Below, piece by piece: positions 53,451 to 62,075 of a stretch of 64,000 bases of DNA. The stretch spans positions 5,270,001-5,334,000 of the forward strand of contig NZ_CP132938.1 in NCBI RefSeq assembly GCF_040358255.1, written 5' to 3'. This DNA comes from Tunturibacter gelidoferens. GTDB lineage: Bacteria > Acidobacteriota > Terriglobia > Terriglobales > Acidobacteriaceae. The notes beneath the pieces are model-generated. The model worked only from the letters and a program-made list of their open reading frames with translations, was not told the DNA's origin and searched no databases. Numbering within the stretch: the stretch's first letter is position 1; each line of letters begins with the position of its first letter. A program made the translations under genes and the position numbers.

Positions 53451-54014
53451 GTGAGCGATCTTGTTCTTGATCCGAAGACGACGGCGCTGGTGCTGATCGA
53501 TCTGGAGTATGGCATTGCGGCAATGGATCTGGCGCCGTATAGCTCGGCTGATGTGGTGAGCCGGTGCGCTGGGCTGGCGAAGACGTTTCGGAAGAAGGGC
53601 GCGGCGGTAATTTTCGTGAAGGTGCTGATTCCGGAGATGCTGCAGCTGCCGGTGGATACGCCGTTGATGCGAGGCACGCCGCCGCCCAATGCCACTGAGT
53701 TTGTTCCGGAGGCCGGGGTGCAGGCGGAGGATCTGATTGTGAAGAAGCGGTCGTGGGGCGCGTTTTATGGGACCGATCTCGAACTGCATTTGAGGCGGCG
53801 TGGGATCAAGACGATCGTGATTGGCGGGATCGCTACTAATTTTGGCGTGGAGTCTACCGCGCGGGCTGCGTTCGATCAGGGGTATGAGGTGGTGTTCGCC
53901 GAGGATGCGATGTCGAGCGTGAGCGCGGAGGCGCATGAGTTCCCGATAAAGAATGTGTTTCCGATGATGGGGCGGGTTCGGAGTGTGACGCAGATTGTGA
54001 AGGCGCTCGGGTAG
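53451..54014 (+). CDS. Isochorismatase-like hydrolase without the catalytic cysteine, YecD-like
   Basis: 187 residues from GTG 53451, with AAGGGGG just upstream. The fold's aspartate (Asp17 in LVLIDLEYG) and lysine (about Lys99 in VKKRSWGAF) are present, but the position of the catalytic cysteine reads glycine (Gly132 in GIATNFGVESTARAA). The wording GVESTAR and WGAFYGTDLELHLRRRGI is closely like E. coli YecD, which also has glycine there, as do true isochorismatases of the PhzD type. It is therefore not a cysteine amidase; a vinyl-ether hydrolase or another activity is possible. A repeat element lies 34 bp downstream. Confidence 0.85.
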   Translation: MSDLVLDPKTTALVLIDLEYGIAAMDLAPYSSADVVSRCAGLAKTFRKKGAAVIFVKVLIPEMLQLPVDTPLMRGTPPPNATEFVPEAGVQAEDLIVKKRSWGAFYGTDLELHLRRRGIKTIVIGGIATNFGVESTARAAFDQGYEVVFAEDAMSSVSAEAHEFPIKNVFPMMGRVRSVTQIVKALG

Positions 54015-54047
54015 GCGGGATGGCGCGCTCTATCCTGTTTCGTGAGT

Positions 54048-54144
54048 CCTGCCGGACGGGCTCCCTGCGCGGGAGGCGGTCACTTCGTGACGTGTGTACC
54101 GGTCTTGGTGGGTGATGTGCGTGGGTCCTCCCTTTGGTCGGAAT
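54048..54144 (+). repeat. Palindromic repeat family 1, half copy C
   Basis: Only the left arm is present: TCCTGCCGGACGGG, then GGCGGTCACTTCGTGAC, ending at the centre word CTCCCTTTGGTCGG followed by AAT. It starts 34 bp after the stop of the hydrolase gene and reaches almost to the convergent threonine synthase gene. Confidence 0.75.
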
Positions 54145-54148
54145 GGGC

Positions 54149-55423
54149 TTACTGTGGGGTGATGATGCCTCCTACCGGCATACTGCTGGGGAGATGGGCT
54201 TTCTTTTCGCTGGGGCGCTTGAGGTGCATGGCTTCCGCGGTCATGTCGGTGTACTTGAGGCCGGCGCCGGTGTTGAAGAGGACGACCTTGTCGGTGGGAT
54301 TGAGGTCGCCGGTGGCGAGGAGGGCGTCGTAGGCCGCGGTGGCGGCGGCTCCTTCGGGGGAGAGGAAGATTCCCTCGTGTTTGGCCCAGTCCAGAATGCT
54401 GCTTAAGATCTCTTCGTCTGAAAAAGCGAGGGCTTTGCCACCGGATTGGCGGACGATGTCGAGGATGATGGCGTCGCCGTAGGGCTTGGGAACGCGAAGG
54501 CCGGCGGCGAAGGTGGCCGCGTTCTCGAAGAACTCGCTGGCGGGCTTGTGTTCGTCAAAGGCTTTGGCGATGGGAGCGCAGCCGGAGGCCTGGAGGGCGT
54601 ACATCTTTGGGCGCTTGCTTCCCTTCTCGACCCAGCCTAACTGCTCCATTTCGTCGAAGGCCTTCCACATGCCGATGAGGCCGACGCCGCCGCCGGTGGG
54701 ATAGAAGACCGCGTCGGGGTAGGTCCAGCCCAGCTGCTCGACGAGTTCGTAGCCCATGGTTTTTTTGCCTTCTACGCGGAAGGGCTCCTTGAGGGTGGAG
54801 ATGTCGAACCAGACCTGGTTGGCGGGAGTGTTGGCGTCGCGCTGGGCTTTGATGTTTTCGGCGACCATGCGGGCGCAGTCGGAGATGAGGCCATCGACCA
54901 TGGTGACGTCGGCTCCGTAGACGATGCCTTCGAGGTAGTTGGCGAAGGGGACGTCCTGGGGCATGAAGATGTGGGCCTTGATGTCTGCTGCGGCGGCGTA
55001 GGCGGCGAGGGCTCCAGCGGCGTTGCCTGCGGAGGGGACGGCGAGATGCTGGAGGCCGTAGTGCTTCGCCATGGTGACGGCGAGCGAGAGGCCGCGGGCC
55101 TTGAAGGTGCCGGTGGGGTTTGCGCCTTCTTCCTTGATGTAGAGGCCGGGGTAGCGCTTGCTGTGGAGCATGGGGGTCCAGCCCTCCCCGAGGGTGACGG
55201 GGGTTACATCTGGCAAGACGCTGGAGTAGCGCCACATGCCGAGACTCGCTGGAGAGGCTGCGGCGCGGGCGGCGATGTCTTCGCGCTTTGCGGTGTGGCG
55301 GAGCTTATCCATGTCGTAGCGGACGTAGAGGGAGCCGGCGCAGAGGGGGCAGAGAGTTTGAGGAGTTTCGGCGGTGACGTGGTGACGACAACGAGAACAT
55401 TCGAGCGAAGCAATAACGGCCAT
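54149..55423 (-). CDS. thrC: Threonine synthase
   Basis: 424 residues. An N-terminal zinc-ribbon-like element (SLECSRCRHH and CPLCAGSLYVRY) precedes the fold-type II PLP domain. The PLP lysine is in NPTGTFKARGLSLAV, and the phosphate-binding loop is PTGGGVGLIGMW. This layout matches the class of threonine synthases, common outside enterics, that convert O-phosphohomoserine to threonine. thrB and hom are not in the window; asd and lysC of the same pathway lie about 7 kb downstream. Confidence 0.9.
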   Translation of the reverse strand: MAVIASLECSRCRHHVTAETPQTLCPLCAGSLYVRYDMDKLRHTAKREDIAARAAASPASLGMWRYSSVLPDVTPVTLGEGWTPMLHSKRYPGLYIKEEGANPTGTFKARGLSLAVTMAKHYGLQHLAVPSAGNAAGALAAYAAAADIKAHIFMPQDVPFANYLEGIVYGADVTMVDGLISDCARMVAENIKAQRDANTPANQVWFDISTLKEPFRVEGKKTMGYELVEQLGWTYPDAVFYPTGGGVGLIGMWKAFDEMEQLGWVEKGSKRPKMYALQASGCAPIAKAFDEHKPASEFFENAATFAAGLRVPKPYGDAIILDIVRQSGGKALAFSDEEILSSILDWAKHEGIFLSPEGAAATAAYDALLATGDLNPTDKVVLFNTGAGLKYTDMTAEAMHLKRPSEKKAHLPSSMPVGGIITPQ

Positions 55424-55573
55424 ATATTAGATGCTAACGGATACCTTGGGCGAAAAGACGCATTCTCAACAGGTTAAAGACTGATGAGTGAGATTCGCCT
55501 TGATCGATGATTCTGGTCAGACCGCGTGAGGCTTTGCGATCAGACTCGTGACTAGGGTGTCGTGATCAGATCG

Positions 55574-55927
55574 TCAGTGGCGCTGGAGCCAACGGCGGGA
55601 CGAGAAGTCCGTGACGATGCTGGCGACGAGAAGCGCGAAACTGATGGCGAAGGCGCTGATGACCCAGTTGAGTTCCATACGGCCTTTGAGCATGAACCGG
55701 TCGAGGAGAGCCAGGACGAGGACGAGGACAGCCGCCTCTGCGAAGAACGAAGAACAGCGCGGTGCGGCGATGGCGATCAGGTCGAGGAGCGGGGATGGTT
55801 TCTTGTGGGGCGGAGCTTCGCCTCCGGGTGGAACCAGCGCAATTCGATTGGTGGGCTGGGGATTAGAAGCTGGAATTTGCTGCGGTGAGATGCTCCCGAG
55901 GGAGGTTAGTACATTTTTGTGAAACAT
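55574..55927 (-). CDS. Small membrane protein, unknown function
   Basis: 117 residues from ATG 55927, which has AAAGG at good spacing; an in-frame codon at 55984 is less likely. A proline-rich cytoplasmic head precedes two hydrophobic helices (about 45-73 and 78-103) and a short basic tail. No domain recognised. It lies upstream of thrC on the same strand with about 150 bp between. Confidence 0.5.
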   Translation of the reverse strand: MFHKNVLTSLGSISPQQIPASNPQPTNRIALVPPGGEAPPHKKPSPLLDLIAIAAPRCSSFFAEAAVLVLVLALLDRFMLKGRMELNWVISAFAISFALLVASIVTDFSSRRWLQRH

Positions 55928-56073
55928 AAACAAGCCTTTGTGGTGCCTGCTTCCAGTGTCTCCCGGGTGGTGCGTGAATGTCACGTGAATTTCCGGTAAA
56001 TGAAAGATAATGAATGGTTTATGGATTTTTATGCGTGACGAATGAGAGAATATGCACTGAAATCGAGGTTCAA

Positions 56074-57057
56074 ATGCGATTAATCGCAGTGGATATGGAC
56101 GGGACGCTGGTGGGGCCGGATGGGCGTGTCAGTGAGCGGAATCTGGCTGCGATGAAGGCGGCGGAGGCGGCTGGTGTGCGTGTGGTGGTGGCGACGGGGC
56201 GGCGGCACTCTTATGCGATGAAGGTGCTGCGCGGGCTGGGTCTGCGGGAAGAGGATGCGCTGATCAGCTCGAATGGGACGGTGACGCGGACGATTGGGGC
56301 GCAGCTGCTGGAGAGGACGTTGCTGCCGGTGGAAACGGCACGGTGGCTATGTGGACATGTGGAGGAGTTTCGCGATGCGCTGGTGGTTACCTTCGATAAG
56401 GTGGGCGACGATGGGGAGGATGTGCGGGGGGCACTGGTGGTGGAGCATCTGGCGGAGCTGAACGCGAGCATCGGCAGGTGGGTGGCGGCGAATGAGCCTT
56501 ATATCGAATGTGTGGTGCCGATTGAAAAGGCGCTGGAGGGGCACGCGCCGATCCAGATGATGCTTTGCGGGACGGTGGAGCGGATGCGGCGGGCGGAGGC
56601 GCGGCTGCTGGAGCATCCGGGGGTGTCGGCTGTTGGGGTTACGCCGCTCGGGAAGGATGAAGTGGGGCGGTTGGAGGATATTGGGCGGATTAAGGGTGGA
56701 ATTTCTCCCCAGGGGAGGGCTGTTGGCGCGGAGGCGGCGCTGCATCGGACGGAGTATCCGGAGCGGGATTTGAGTATCGTGGATATTTTGCCGGCGGGGT
56801 GCAGCAAGGGGTCGGCGCTGCTGCGACTGGCGGAGACGCATGGGGTGAAGGCGGAGGAGATTCTGGCGATTGGGGATAACTGGAATGACGTTTCGATGCT
56901 GGAGGTTGCGGGGCAGGCGGTGTTGATGGGAAACGCTCCGGAGGATTTGAAGGCGATGGCTGCAGAGAGAGGGTGGGTGATGGGGCGGCGGCATGATGAG
57001 GACGGTGTGGCGGAGGCGATTGAAGCGGTGTTGAACGGTCTGCCAGTGACACGATAG
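56074..57057 (+). CDS. Cof-type HAD-superfamily phosphatase
   Basis: 327 residues from ATG 56074, which opens MRLIAVDMDGTLVGPDG with the nucleophile aspartates. The cap domain is of the C2 (Cof) type. Later motifs are CSKGSALLRLAETHG (lysine) and IGDNWNDVSMLEVAG (metal ligands). These enzymes dephosphorylate sugar phosphates, flavin or other small phosphates; no specific substrate can be named. The gap of 56 bp to the lytic transglycosylase gene suggests possible co-transcription. Confidence 0.9.
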   Translation: MRLIAVDMDGTLVGPDGRVSERNLAAMKAAEAAGVRVVVATGRRHSYAMKVLRGLGLREEDALISSNGTVTRTIGAQLLERTLLPVETARWLCGHVEEFRDALVVTFDKVGDDGEDVRGALVVEHLAELNASIGRWVAANEPYIECVVPIEKALEGHAPIQMMLCGTVERMRRAEARLLEHPGVSAVGVTPLGKDEVGRLEDIGRIKGGISPQGRAVGAEAALHRTEYPERDLSIVDILPAGCSKGSALLRLAETHGVKAEEILAIGDNWNDVSMLEVAGQAVLMGNAPEDLKAMAAERGWVMGRRHDEDGVAEAIEAVLNGLPVTR

Positions 57058-57113
57058 TGGGAGTTTAGATCGGGTCGGTGGAGGGTTGAGGGTGTTAGGC
57101 TTTGAAGGTGGCA

Positions 57114-57818
57114 ATGTGTCTTAAAGCGTTTGTGTTCGGCGTAGCGTTGGCGGCGGTGTGCCCGCTGGCGCACGCGGCTGAGCATGTGACGCTGAAGAAC
57201 GGGTTCGAGGTGGATTGCGTTCGGCGGGAGGCAGTTGGGGACCGGGTCCGTCTTTACTTTGTTGAGAGAGGTAAGCCCGCATCCGATTCGAACTATATGG
57301 ACGTCGCTTCGGATGCAGTGGTTCGGGTGGAGATGATCGCGGATTTGCCGGAACCCGTGGCGGAGGTGAAGGCGCCGTCTGCGGTAACGTTGATGATCGC
57401 GCCGACGAAGGAAGAGATGCATGAGATGTTGGCGCATGCGGGAACAGCGCACAACATTGATGAGGATCTGCTGGCGAGTGTGGTGAGGGCAGAGAGTGGC
57501 GGACAGGTAAGGGCAGTTTCGCGGACGGGCGCGCAGGGTTTGATGCAGCTGATGCCAGGGACTGCGAGTGCGATGGGCGTGGAGGATGCGTTTCGTCCGG
57601 AGCAGAATATCTCGGGCGGTACGGCGTATCTGGATTTGATGCTGACGCGCTATCACGACAATGTGGCGTTGGCACTGGCGGCTTACAACGCCGGGCCGGG
57701 TGCGGTGGATAAGTATCACGGGGTGCCTCCGTATCGCGAGACGCGGGCGTATGTGGCCAGAGTGATTCGCGAGTTCAACCGGCGGAAGCAGATGGCAATG
57801 GTCGCTCAGGCACGGTAA
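57114..57818 (+). CDS. Lytic transglycosylase (SLT domain), exported
   Basis: 234 residues from ATG 57114, with AAGG before it and a signal peptide (MCLKAFVFGVALAAVCPLAH). A short beta domain (about 20-90) precedes the SLT domain, in which VVRAESGGQVRAVSRTGAQG carries the catalytic glutamate, and LMQLMPGTASAMGV and ALAAYNAGPGAVDKY are the family signatures. It cleaves glycan strands of peptidoglycan in the periplasm, forming 1,6-anhydro ends. The next gene starts 33 bp downstream. Confidence 0.92.
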   Translation: MCLKAFVFGVALAAVCPLAHAAEHVTLKNGFEVDCVRREAVGDRVRLYFVERGKPASDSNYMDVASDAVVRVEMIADLPEPVAEVKAPSAVTLMIAPTKEEMHEMLAHAGTAHNIDEDLLASVVRAESGGQVRAVSRTGAQGLMQLMPGTASAMGVEDAFRPEQNISGGTAYLDLMLTRYHDNVALALAAYNAGPGAVDKYHGVPPYRETRAYVARVIREFNRRKQMAMVAQAR

Positions 57819-57851
57819 GACAGCACAGGCTACAGACCAAGAGAGAGATTG

Positions 57852-58895
57852 ATGACGAAGCGTAATGGAGTGGTGTGGGGAGTCGGCGCAGTCGCGCTGG
57901 TGGTGCTGGTGTGGTTGTTTCGGGCCAAGGTGCAGTTTGACTGGGCCAACTTCTGGCAACAGCTTCGGTATGTGAGCCTGGGACATATCGTTGCGGGTAT
58001 TGTGCTGATTTACGTTACGTTTTATCTGCGGGCGGTGCGGTGGTCGGTGTTTCTGTCGCCGACGAAGAAGGTTGCGGCCACTTCCCTGGTGGGTTCGCAG
58101 TTTATTGGCTTTACGGCTGTGGCACTGTTTGGGCGGCTGGCTGATTTCACTCGGCCGTACCTGATATCGCGGCGGGAGAATCTGTCCTTGAGTTCCCAGG
58201 TGGCGGTTTGGACGATTGAGCGAATGTTTGATCTGGGCGCGGCTGCGCTTATCTTTTCTGGAGCGCTGGCGTTTACTCCTAAGGGGCTGCCGCATCATGA
58301 GGTGTTCGTGCGGGCAGGCGTGTTGAGCATGGCGGCGACGCTGGCGATTGCTATCTTTGCGGGTGTGGTGCGGGTTGCGGGTGGGACGGTGGCGTCATTC
58401 GCACGGGGGACGGTGGGGCTGGTTTCGAAGTCTGCTGGAGAGAGTATCGCTACGAAGATCGTCGGGTTTCGGGATGGGCTGAATGCGTTGTCTTCGGCGC
58501 GGGACTTTGGTGTGGTGACGCTGCTGTCGCTGACGATATGGATGATGATTGGGTTCGCTTATTTGGAGACGGCGCATGCGTTTGTGCATACGCCTGAGTT
58601 GGCAGGGGTGACGTTTTCGCGGACGATGCTGCTGATGGCGGCGAGTATTGGCGGGTCTTTGGTGCAGCTGCCGATCATTGGGTGGTTTACTCAGATTGCG
58701 ATTACGGCTGCGGCGATGCATACGTTTTATGGTGCGCCGATAGAGGCTGCTACGGCTTGCGGAGCGTTACTGCTGGTGGTGACTTTTCTTTGCATCATTC
58801 CTACTGGGTTGATTTATTCGCGGGTGGAGCATGTGAGCTTGAAGAAGGTGGCGCAGGAGAGCGAGGCGGCTGGGGCTGCGGTGGTGGAGGGGTAG
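57852..58895 (+). CDS. Lysylphosphatidylglycerol-synthase-TM/flippase-like membrane protein
   Basis: 347 residues from ATG 57852 with GAGAGAG upstream. About eight hydrophobic segments; YLRAVRWSVFLSPTKK and GFTAVALFGRLADFTRPYLI are the recognisable elements of the LPG_synthase_TM (UPF0104) family. No aminoacyl-transferase domain is attached, so it is likely a lipid or lipid-linked-sugar flippase. It follows the lytic transglycosylase gene closely, and a repeat element starts 10 bp after its stop. Confidence 0.85.
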   Translation: MTKRNGVVWGVGAVALVVLVWLFRAKVQFDWANFWQQLRYVSLGHIVAGIVLIYVTFYLRAVRWSVFLSPTKKVAATSLVGSQFIGFTAVALFGRLADFTRPYLISRRENLSLSSQVAVWTIERMFDLGAAALIFSGALAFTPKGLPHHEVFVRAGVLSMAATLAIAIFAGVVRVAGGTVASFARGTVGLVSKSAGESIATKIVGFRDGLNALSSARDFGVVTLLSLTIWMMIGFAYLETAHAFVHTPELAGVTFSRTMLLMAASIGGSLVQLPIIGWFTQIAITAAAMHTFYGAPIEAATACGALLLVVTFLCIIPTGLIYSRVEHVSLKKVAQESEAAGAAVVEG

Positions 58896-58904
58896 AAGGC
58901 GATG

Positions 58905-59106
58905 TCCTGCCGGACGGGCGCCCTACGCGGGCGGCGGTCACTTCGTGACTTGTGTACCTTTTTGCGGTGAGTGAAGGGCGCTGGGCCTCCCGTTGGTCGG
59001 CGATCGTGATTCCGACCAACGGGAGGATCTTTGCTGACGACTTGCCGAGACAGGTATACCCGTCACGAAGTGACCGCCGCCCGCGCAGGGCGCCCGTCTG
59101 GCAGGA
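58905..59106. repeat. Palindromic repeat family 1, full copy B
   Basis: 202 bp. The ends TCCTGCCGGACGGGCG and CGCCCGTCTGGCAGGA are inverted repeats with one mismatch. Inner pairs are GGCGGTCACTTCGTGAC (58933-58949) with 59062-59078, and CTCCCGTTGGTCGG (58987-59000) with 59012-59025. The whole can fold into one long hairpin. It fills the gap between the flippase-like gene and nrdR. Confidence 0.88.
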
Positions 59107-59134
59107 CACGCGCTGCTAGAATCGATTTATTCCG

Positions 59135-59608
59135 ATGAAGTGCCCCTACTGTGGTTTTGCCCAGGACCGAGTTGTCGATTCACGCGAGAGTAAAGACGCC
59201 GATTCGATACGCCGGCGACGGGAGTGCGAAGGCTGTAACAAGCGATTTACGACGTATGAGCGGATCGACGAGATCCCCTACATGGTGGTGAAAAAAGATG
59301 GACGGCGGGAGAAGTTCGACCGGCAGAAGGTGCTGAGCGGGCTGCTGCATGCTTGCGAAAAGAGGCCGGTCGCCGCTGTGAATCTGGAACGGATCGTAGA
59401 TGAGACCGAGGCGTATGTGGTCGATTCTCCGGAGCGAGAGCGGACGACCAATGAGGTTGGCGAGTTGATTATGTCGCGGCTGAAGGAGATCGATACGGTT
59501 GCGTATATTCGGTTCGCGAGTGTGTATCGGGACTTCAAGGATGTTCGCGAGTTCAAGGAAGAGTTGGAAGAGCTTCTGAATGGAAAAGACCTAAAGAAAA
59601 GGCGGTAG
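59135..59608 (+). CDS. nrdR: Ribonucleotide reductase regulator NrdR
   Basis: 157 residues, typical. The zinc ribbon (Cys3, Cys6, Cys31, Cys34 in MKCPYCGFAQ and CEGCNKRF) precedes an ATP-cone domain (VVKKDGRREKFDRQKVLSGL). NrdR represses nrd genes when dATP is bound, by recognising paired NrdR boxes; no nrd gene is in the window. The start is fixed by the zinc ribbon. The isocitrate dehydrogenase gene begins 3 bp after the stop, so they form one transcript. Confidence 0.96.
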   Translation: MKCPYCGFAQDRVVDSRESKDADSIRRRRECEGCNKRFTTYERIDEIPYMVVKKDGRREKFDRQKVLSGLLHACEKRPVAAVNLERIVDETEAYVVDSPERERTTNEVGELIMSRLKEIDTVAYIRFASVYRDFKDVREFKEELEELLNGKDLKKRR

Positions 59609-59611
59609 GGA

Positions 59612-60658
59612 ATGACGGCAACGAAGAAGACGCACAGGATTACTTTGATTGCGGGAGATGGGATTGGCCCGGAGGTCTCTGGCGCGGTGGTGAAGATTCT
59701 TGAGGCCGCGGGTGCGGCGACGGGTGTGGCGTTTGACTGGCACCCATATGACGCGGGGGCGAATGCGTTCGAGAAGACGGGTGAGTACATTCCGAAGGTG
59801 TTGTATGACTCGATCGAGAAGAATCGCGTGGCGCTGAAGGGGCCGGTGACTACGCCGGTTGGTGGAGGGTTCGCTTCGATCAATGTGACGCTGCGGAAGA
59901 AGTTTGAGCTGTTTGCGAACTTTCGGCCGGTGAAGAATCTGCCGGGTTTGAAGACGAAGTATCCGGGGCTGGATCTCGTGATTGTGCGCGAGAATATGGA
60001 GGATCTGTACGCCGGGCTGGAGCATGAGGTGGTGCCGGGGGTGGTGCAGGCGCTGAAGATTATTACGGAGAAGGGTTCGACACGGATTGCGAAGTTTGCG
60101 TTTGACTATGCGCGGAAGCATGGGCGGAAGAAGATTCATGCGATCCATAAAGCGAACATCATGAAGCTGTCCGATGGCCTGTTTCTTCGGTGCTGTCAGA
60201 CGGTCGGGAAGGATTTTCCGGAGATCGCGTACCACGAGCACATTGTTGATAACACATGTATGCAGTTGGTGATGAATCCTTATCAGTACGACATTTTGCT
60301 GACTGAGAATTTGTATGGGGATATTCTGAGCGACCTTTGCAGTGCGTTTGTGGGTGGGCTTGGGTTGGTGCCAGGGGCGAACCTGGGGACGGAGTGCGCG
60401 ATCTTTGAGGCGGTGCATGGGTCGGCTCCGGATATCGCGGGGAAAGATATGGCGAACCCGACGGCGTTGCTGCAGAGCGCGGTGTTGATGCTGCATCACA
60501 TCGATGAGCCGTCGACTGCGGAGCGTGTGCAGGCTGGGCTGGAGCAGGTCTATCGCGAGGGTAAGACGCTAACGAAAGATGTTGGCGGCACGAGCGGGAC
60601 GAAGGCGTTTGCGGATGCAGTGGTGGAGGCGATGGAAGCTCCAGTGGCGGCGGCTTAA
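59612..60658 (+). CDS. NAD-type isocitrate dehydrogenase (isocitrate/isopropylmalate dehydrogenase family)
   Basis: 348 residues. The substrate loop GGGFASINVTLRKKFELFAN with downstream FRPVKNLPG is of the mitochondrial IDH3-like type. The metal and substrate residues DLVIVRENMEDLYAGLEHEV and ENLYGDILSDLCSAFVGGLG are present, and EAVHGSAPDIAGKDMANPTA is the coenzyme loop; it lacks the residues typical of NADP-specific E. coli Icd, suggesting NAD use. It oxidises isocitrate to 2-oxoglutarate. Homoisocitrate or isopropylmalate as substrate is less likely but not excluded. Confidence 0.88.
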   Translation: MTATKKTHRITLIAGDGIGPEVSGAVVKILEAAGAATGVAFDWHPYDAGANAFEKTGEYIPKVLYDSIEKNRVALKGPVTTPVGGGFASINVTLRKKFELFANFRPVKNLPGLKTKYPGLDLVIVRENMEDLYAGLEHEVVPGVVQALKIITEKGSTRIAKFAFDYARKHGRKKIHAIHKANIMKLSDGLFLRCCQTVGKDFPEIAYHEHIVDNTCMQLVMNPYQYDILLTENLYGDILSDLCSAFVGGLGLVPGANLGTECAIFEAVHGSAPDIAGKDMANPTALLQSAVLMLHHIDEPSTAERVQAGLEQVYREGKTLTKDVGGTSGTKAFADAVVEAMEAPVAAA

Positions 60659-60717
60659 GTCTGGGTGTTTGATGCAACTCTGAGGTTCTCAACAAAGGAT
60701 CGGTTGTGTGAGGTGGT

Positions 60718-61521
60718 ATGAGGCGGATTTGTGGTTGGTTGATGGCCGCCGCGATTGCAGCGGCAGGGTTGAGCGGATGTAAGCCGAGTGACGCAGTGAA
60801 GCATAGCGGGGATGGAAACACGGCGACGGTGCCGACCACTCCTCCGGCTTCGACTGTTCAGTTCGACAAGGCGACGCTGGGAATGGTGACGGGGACGATC
60901 CGTTTTGCTGGGAAGGCTCCGGAGCCTGTGAAGATCGATATGTCGATGGATCCGGTTTGCTCGATGACTGCGGGAGACAACTTTGCGGAGCAGTATGCGG
61001 TGAAGGGTGGCAAGCTCGGGAATGTGTACGTGTATATCAAGAGCGGGCCTCCGGCTGCGATGCTGGCGGGTGGGCCGACGCCTGCTCCGGTGGTGCTGGA
61101 CCAGGTGGGATGCAAGTATGTGCCGCATGTGATCGCAGTGGTGCGGGGCGGGTCGGTGGAGTTCAGGAACTCAGACTCGACGATGCACAACATTCATACG
61201 ATGCCGACGGTGGTGGGAAGTCAGCCGATCGATATCTCGCAGGGGCCGAAGGGCGCGCCGCAGGTGAAGCAGTTCAATCAGCCGGAGGTGATGATTCCGG
61301 TGCGATGCAATAACCATCCCTGGATGAACGCGTTTATCAATGTGTCGGCGACGCCGTTTTTTGCGGTGACGGATGCCGATGGACATTTTGGGATCACTGG
61401 ATTGCCGGCGGGGACGTATACTTTGGCGGCGGTGCACGAGAAGCTCGGCGAGCAGACGATGACGGTGACGGTTGAGCCGAAGGGAACGACGAAGGCGGAC
61501 TTCAGTTTCAGCGTGAAGTAG
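60718..61521 (+). CDS. Cupredoxin-like lipoprotein
   Basis: 267 residues. The signal peptide ends in a lipobox, GLSGC with Cys21. The central part, VVRGGSVEFRNSDSTMHNIHTM then VMIPVRCNNHPWMNAFINVS, carries the histidines, cysteine and methionine expected of a type-1 copper site, and the C-terminus (DADGHFGITGLPAGTYTLAA) is a carboxypeptidase-regulatory-like beta domain. An extra N-terminal region has KIDMSMDPVCSM. It would be anchored facing the periplasm and could carry electrons or copper. The small membrane-protein gene downstream is 43 bp away. Confidence 0.8.
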   Translation: MRRICGWLMAAAIAAAGLSGCKPSDAVKHSGDGNTATVPTTPPASTVQFDKATLGMVTGTIRFAGKAPEPVKIDMSMDPVCSMTAGDNFAEQYAVKGGKLGNVYVYIKSGPPAAMLAGGPTPAPVVLDQVGCKYVPHVIAVVRGGSVEFRNSDSTMHNIHTMPTVVGSQPIDISQGPKGAPQVKQFNQPEVMIPVRCNNHPWMNAFINVSATPFFAVTDADGHFGITGLPAGTYTLAAVHEKLGEQTMTVTVEPKGTTKADFSFSVK

Positions 61522-61564
61522 AAGTTGATCGCGAAAAAAATCAAAGGACAGCTACGGAGGCGGG

Positions 61565-61930
61565 ATGATTGCAGGATTGGCGGTGTTGGCGGCACAGCAT
61601 TCGGCGCAGTTTACGGTTGATTTGGCCTTCGTGGTACATGCGCTGCCGCTTTGGTTTCTGGTGTTTGCTCTGTTTCTGCCACGGCTGGCGATGGTCGTGG
61701 CTTGGTTTCAGGGGTTGCTGGGGCCGTTTCACTTCGATCTGACACCACCACACTTCCAGGGCTTGGTTCCTCTGCTTTTCTGGCTACTGCTGCCAAGGGC
61801 GCTGGTGCTGTATCTGATCTATCAGGATCAGGGGATTCACTTCTGGTTTCTGCTCCATCTGCTGGTGGCCTTGTTGGTGTGGGCGGGCGGTGGGCACCGG
61901 ATGACGCGCTCGCGGCGGCGGGATAATTAG
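61565..61930 (+). CDS. Small membrane protein, unknown function
   Basis: 121 residues with three or four hydrophobic helices and several histidines and tryptophans in the membrane part (FVVHALPLWFLVFALFLPRL, GIHFWFLLHLLVALLVW). No family recognised. It directly follows the cupredoxin-like lipoprotein on the same strand, so a joint role in a membrane redox step is conceivable. A half repeat element begins 7 bp after its stop. Confidence 0.6.
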   Translation: MIAGLAVLAAQHSAQFTVDLAFVVHALPLWFLVFALFLPRLAMVVAWFQGLLGPFHFDLTPPHFQGLVPLLFWLLLPRALVLYLIYQDQGIHFWFLLHLLVALLVWAGGGHRMTRSRRRDN

Positions 61931-61936
61931 AGAACG

Positions 61937-62030
61937 TCCTGCCGGACGGGCCTCCTGCGCGGAGGGCGGTCACTTCGTGACTTGTATACCCTTTTTGCTG
62001 GGTCTTCTGCCTGGCCCTACCGTTGGTCGG
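61937..62030 (+). repeat. Palindromic repeat family 1, half copy D
   Basis: Left arm only: TCCTGCCGGACGGGCC (identical to the end of copy A), GGCGGTCACTTCGTGAC, TTGTATACC, and the centre word CGTTGGTCGG at its right edge. It lies between the small membrane-protein gene and asd. Confidence 0.78.
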
Positions 62031-62075
62031 CATGTGATGAGTGACGGTGTTCGGCCGGCGCGTTATTCTTAGTGG

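Noticed and set aside
56499..58298. Minus-strand frame of 599 codons opposite the HAD, lytic transglycosylase and flippase-like genes
   Set aside because: Composition is Arg/His/Gln/Pro-biased and it spans three well-supported genes on the other strand.
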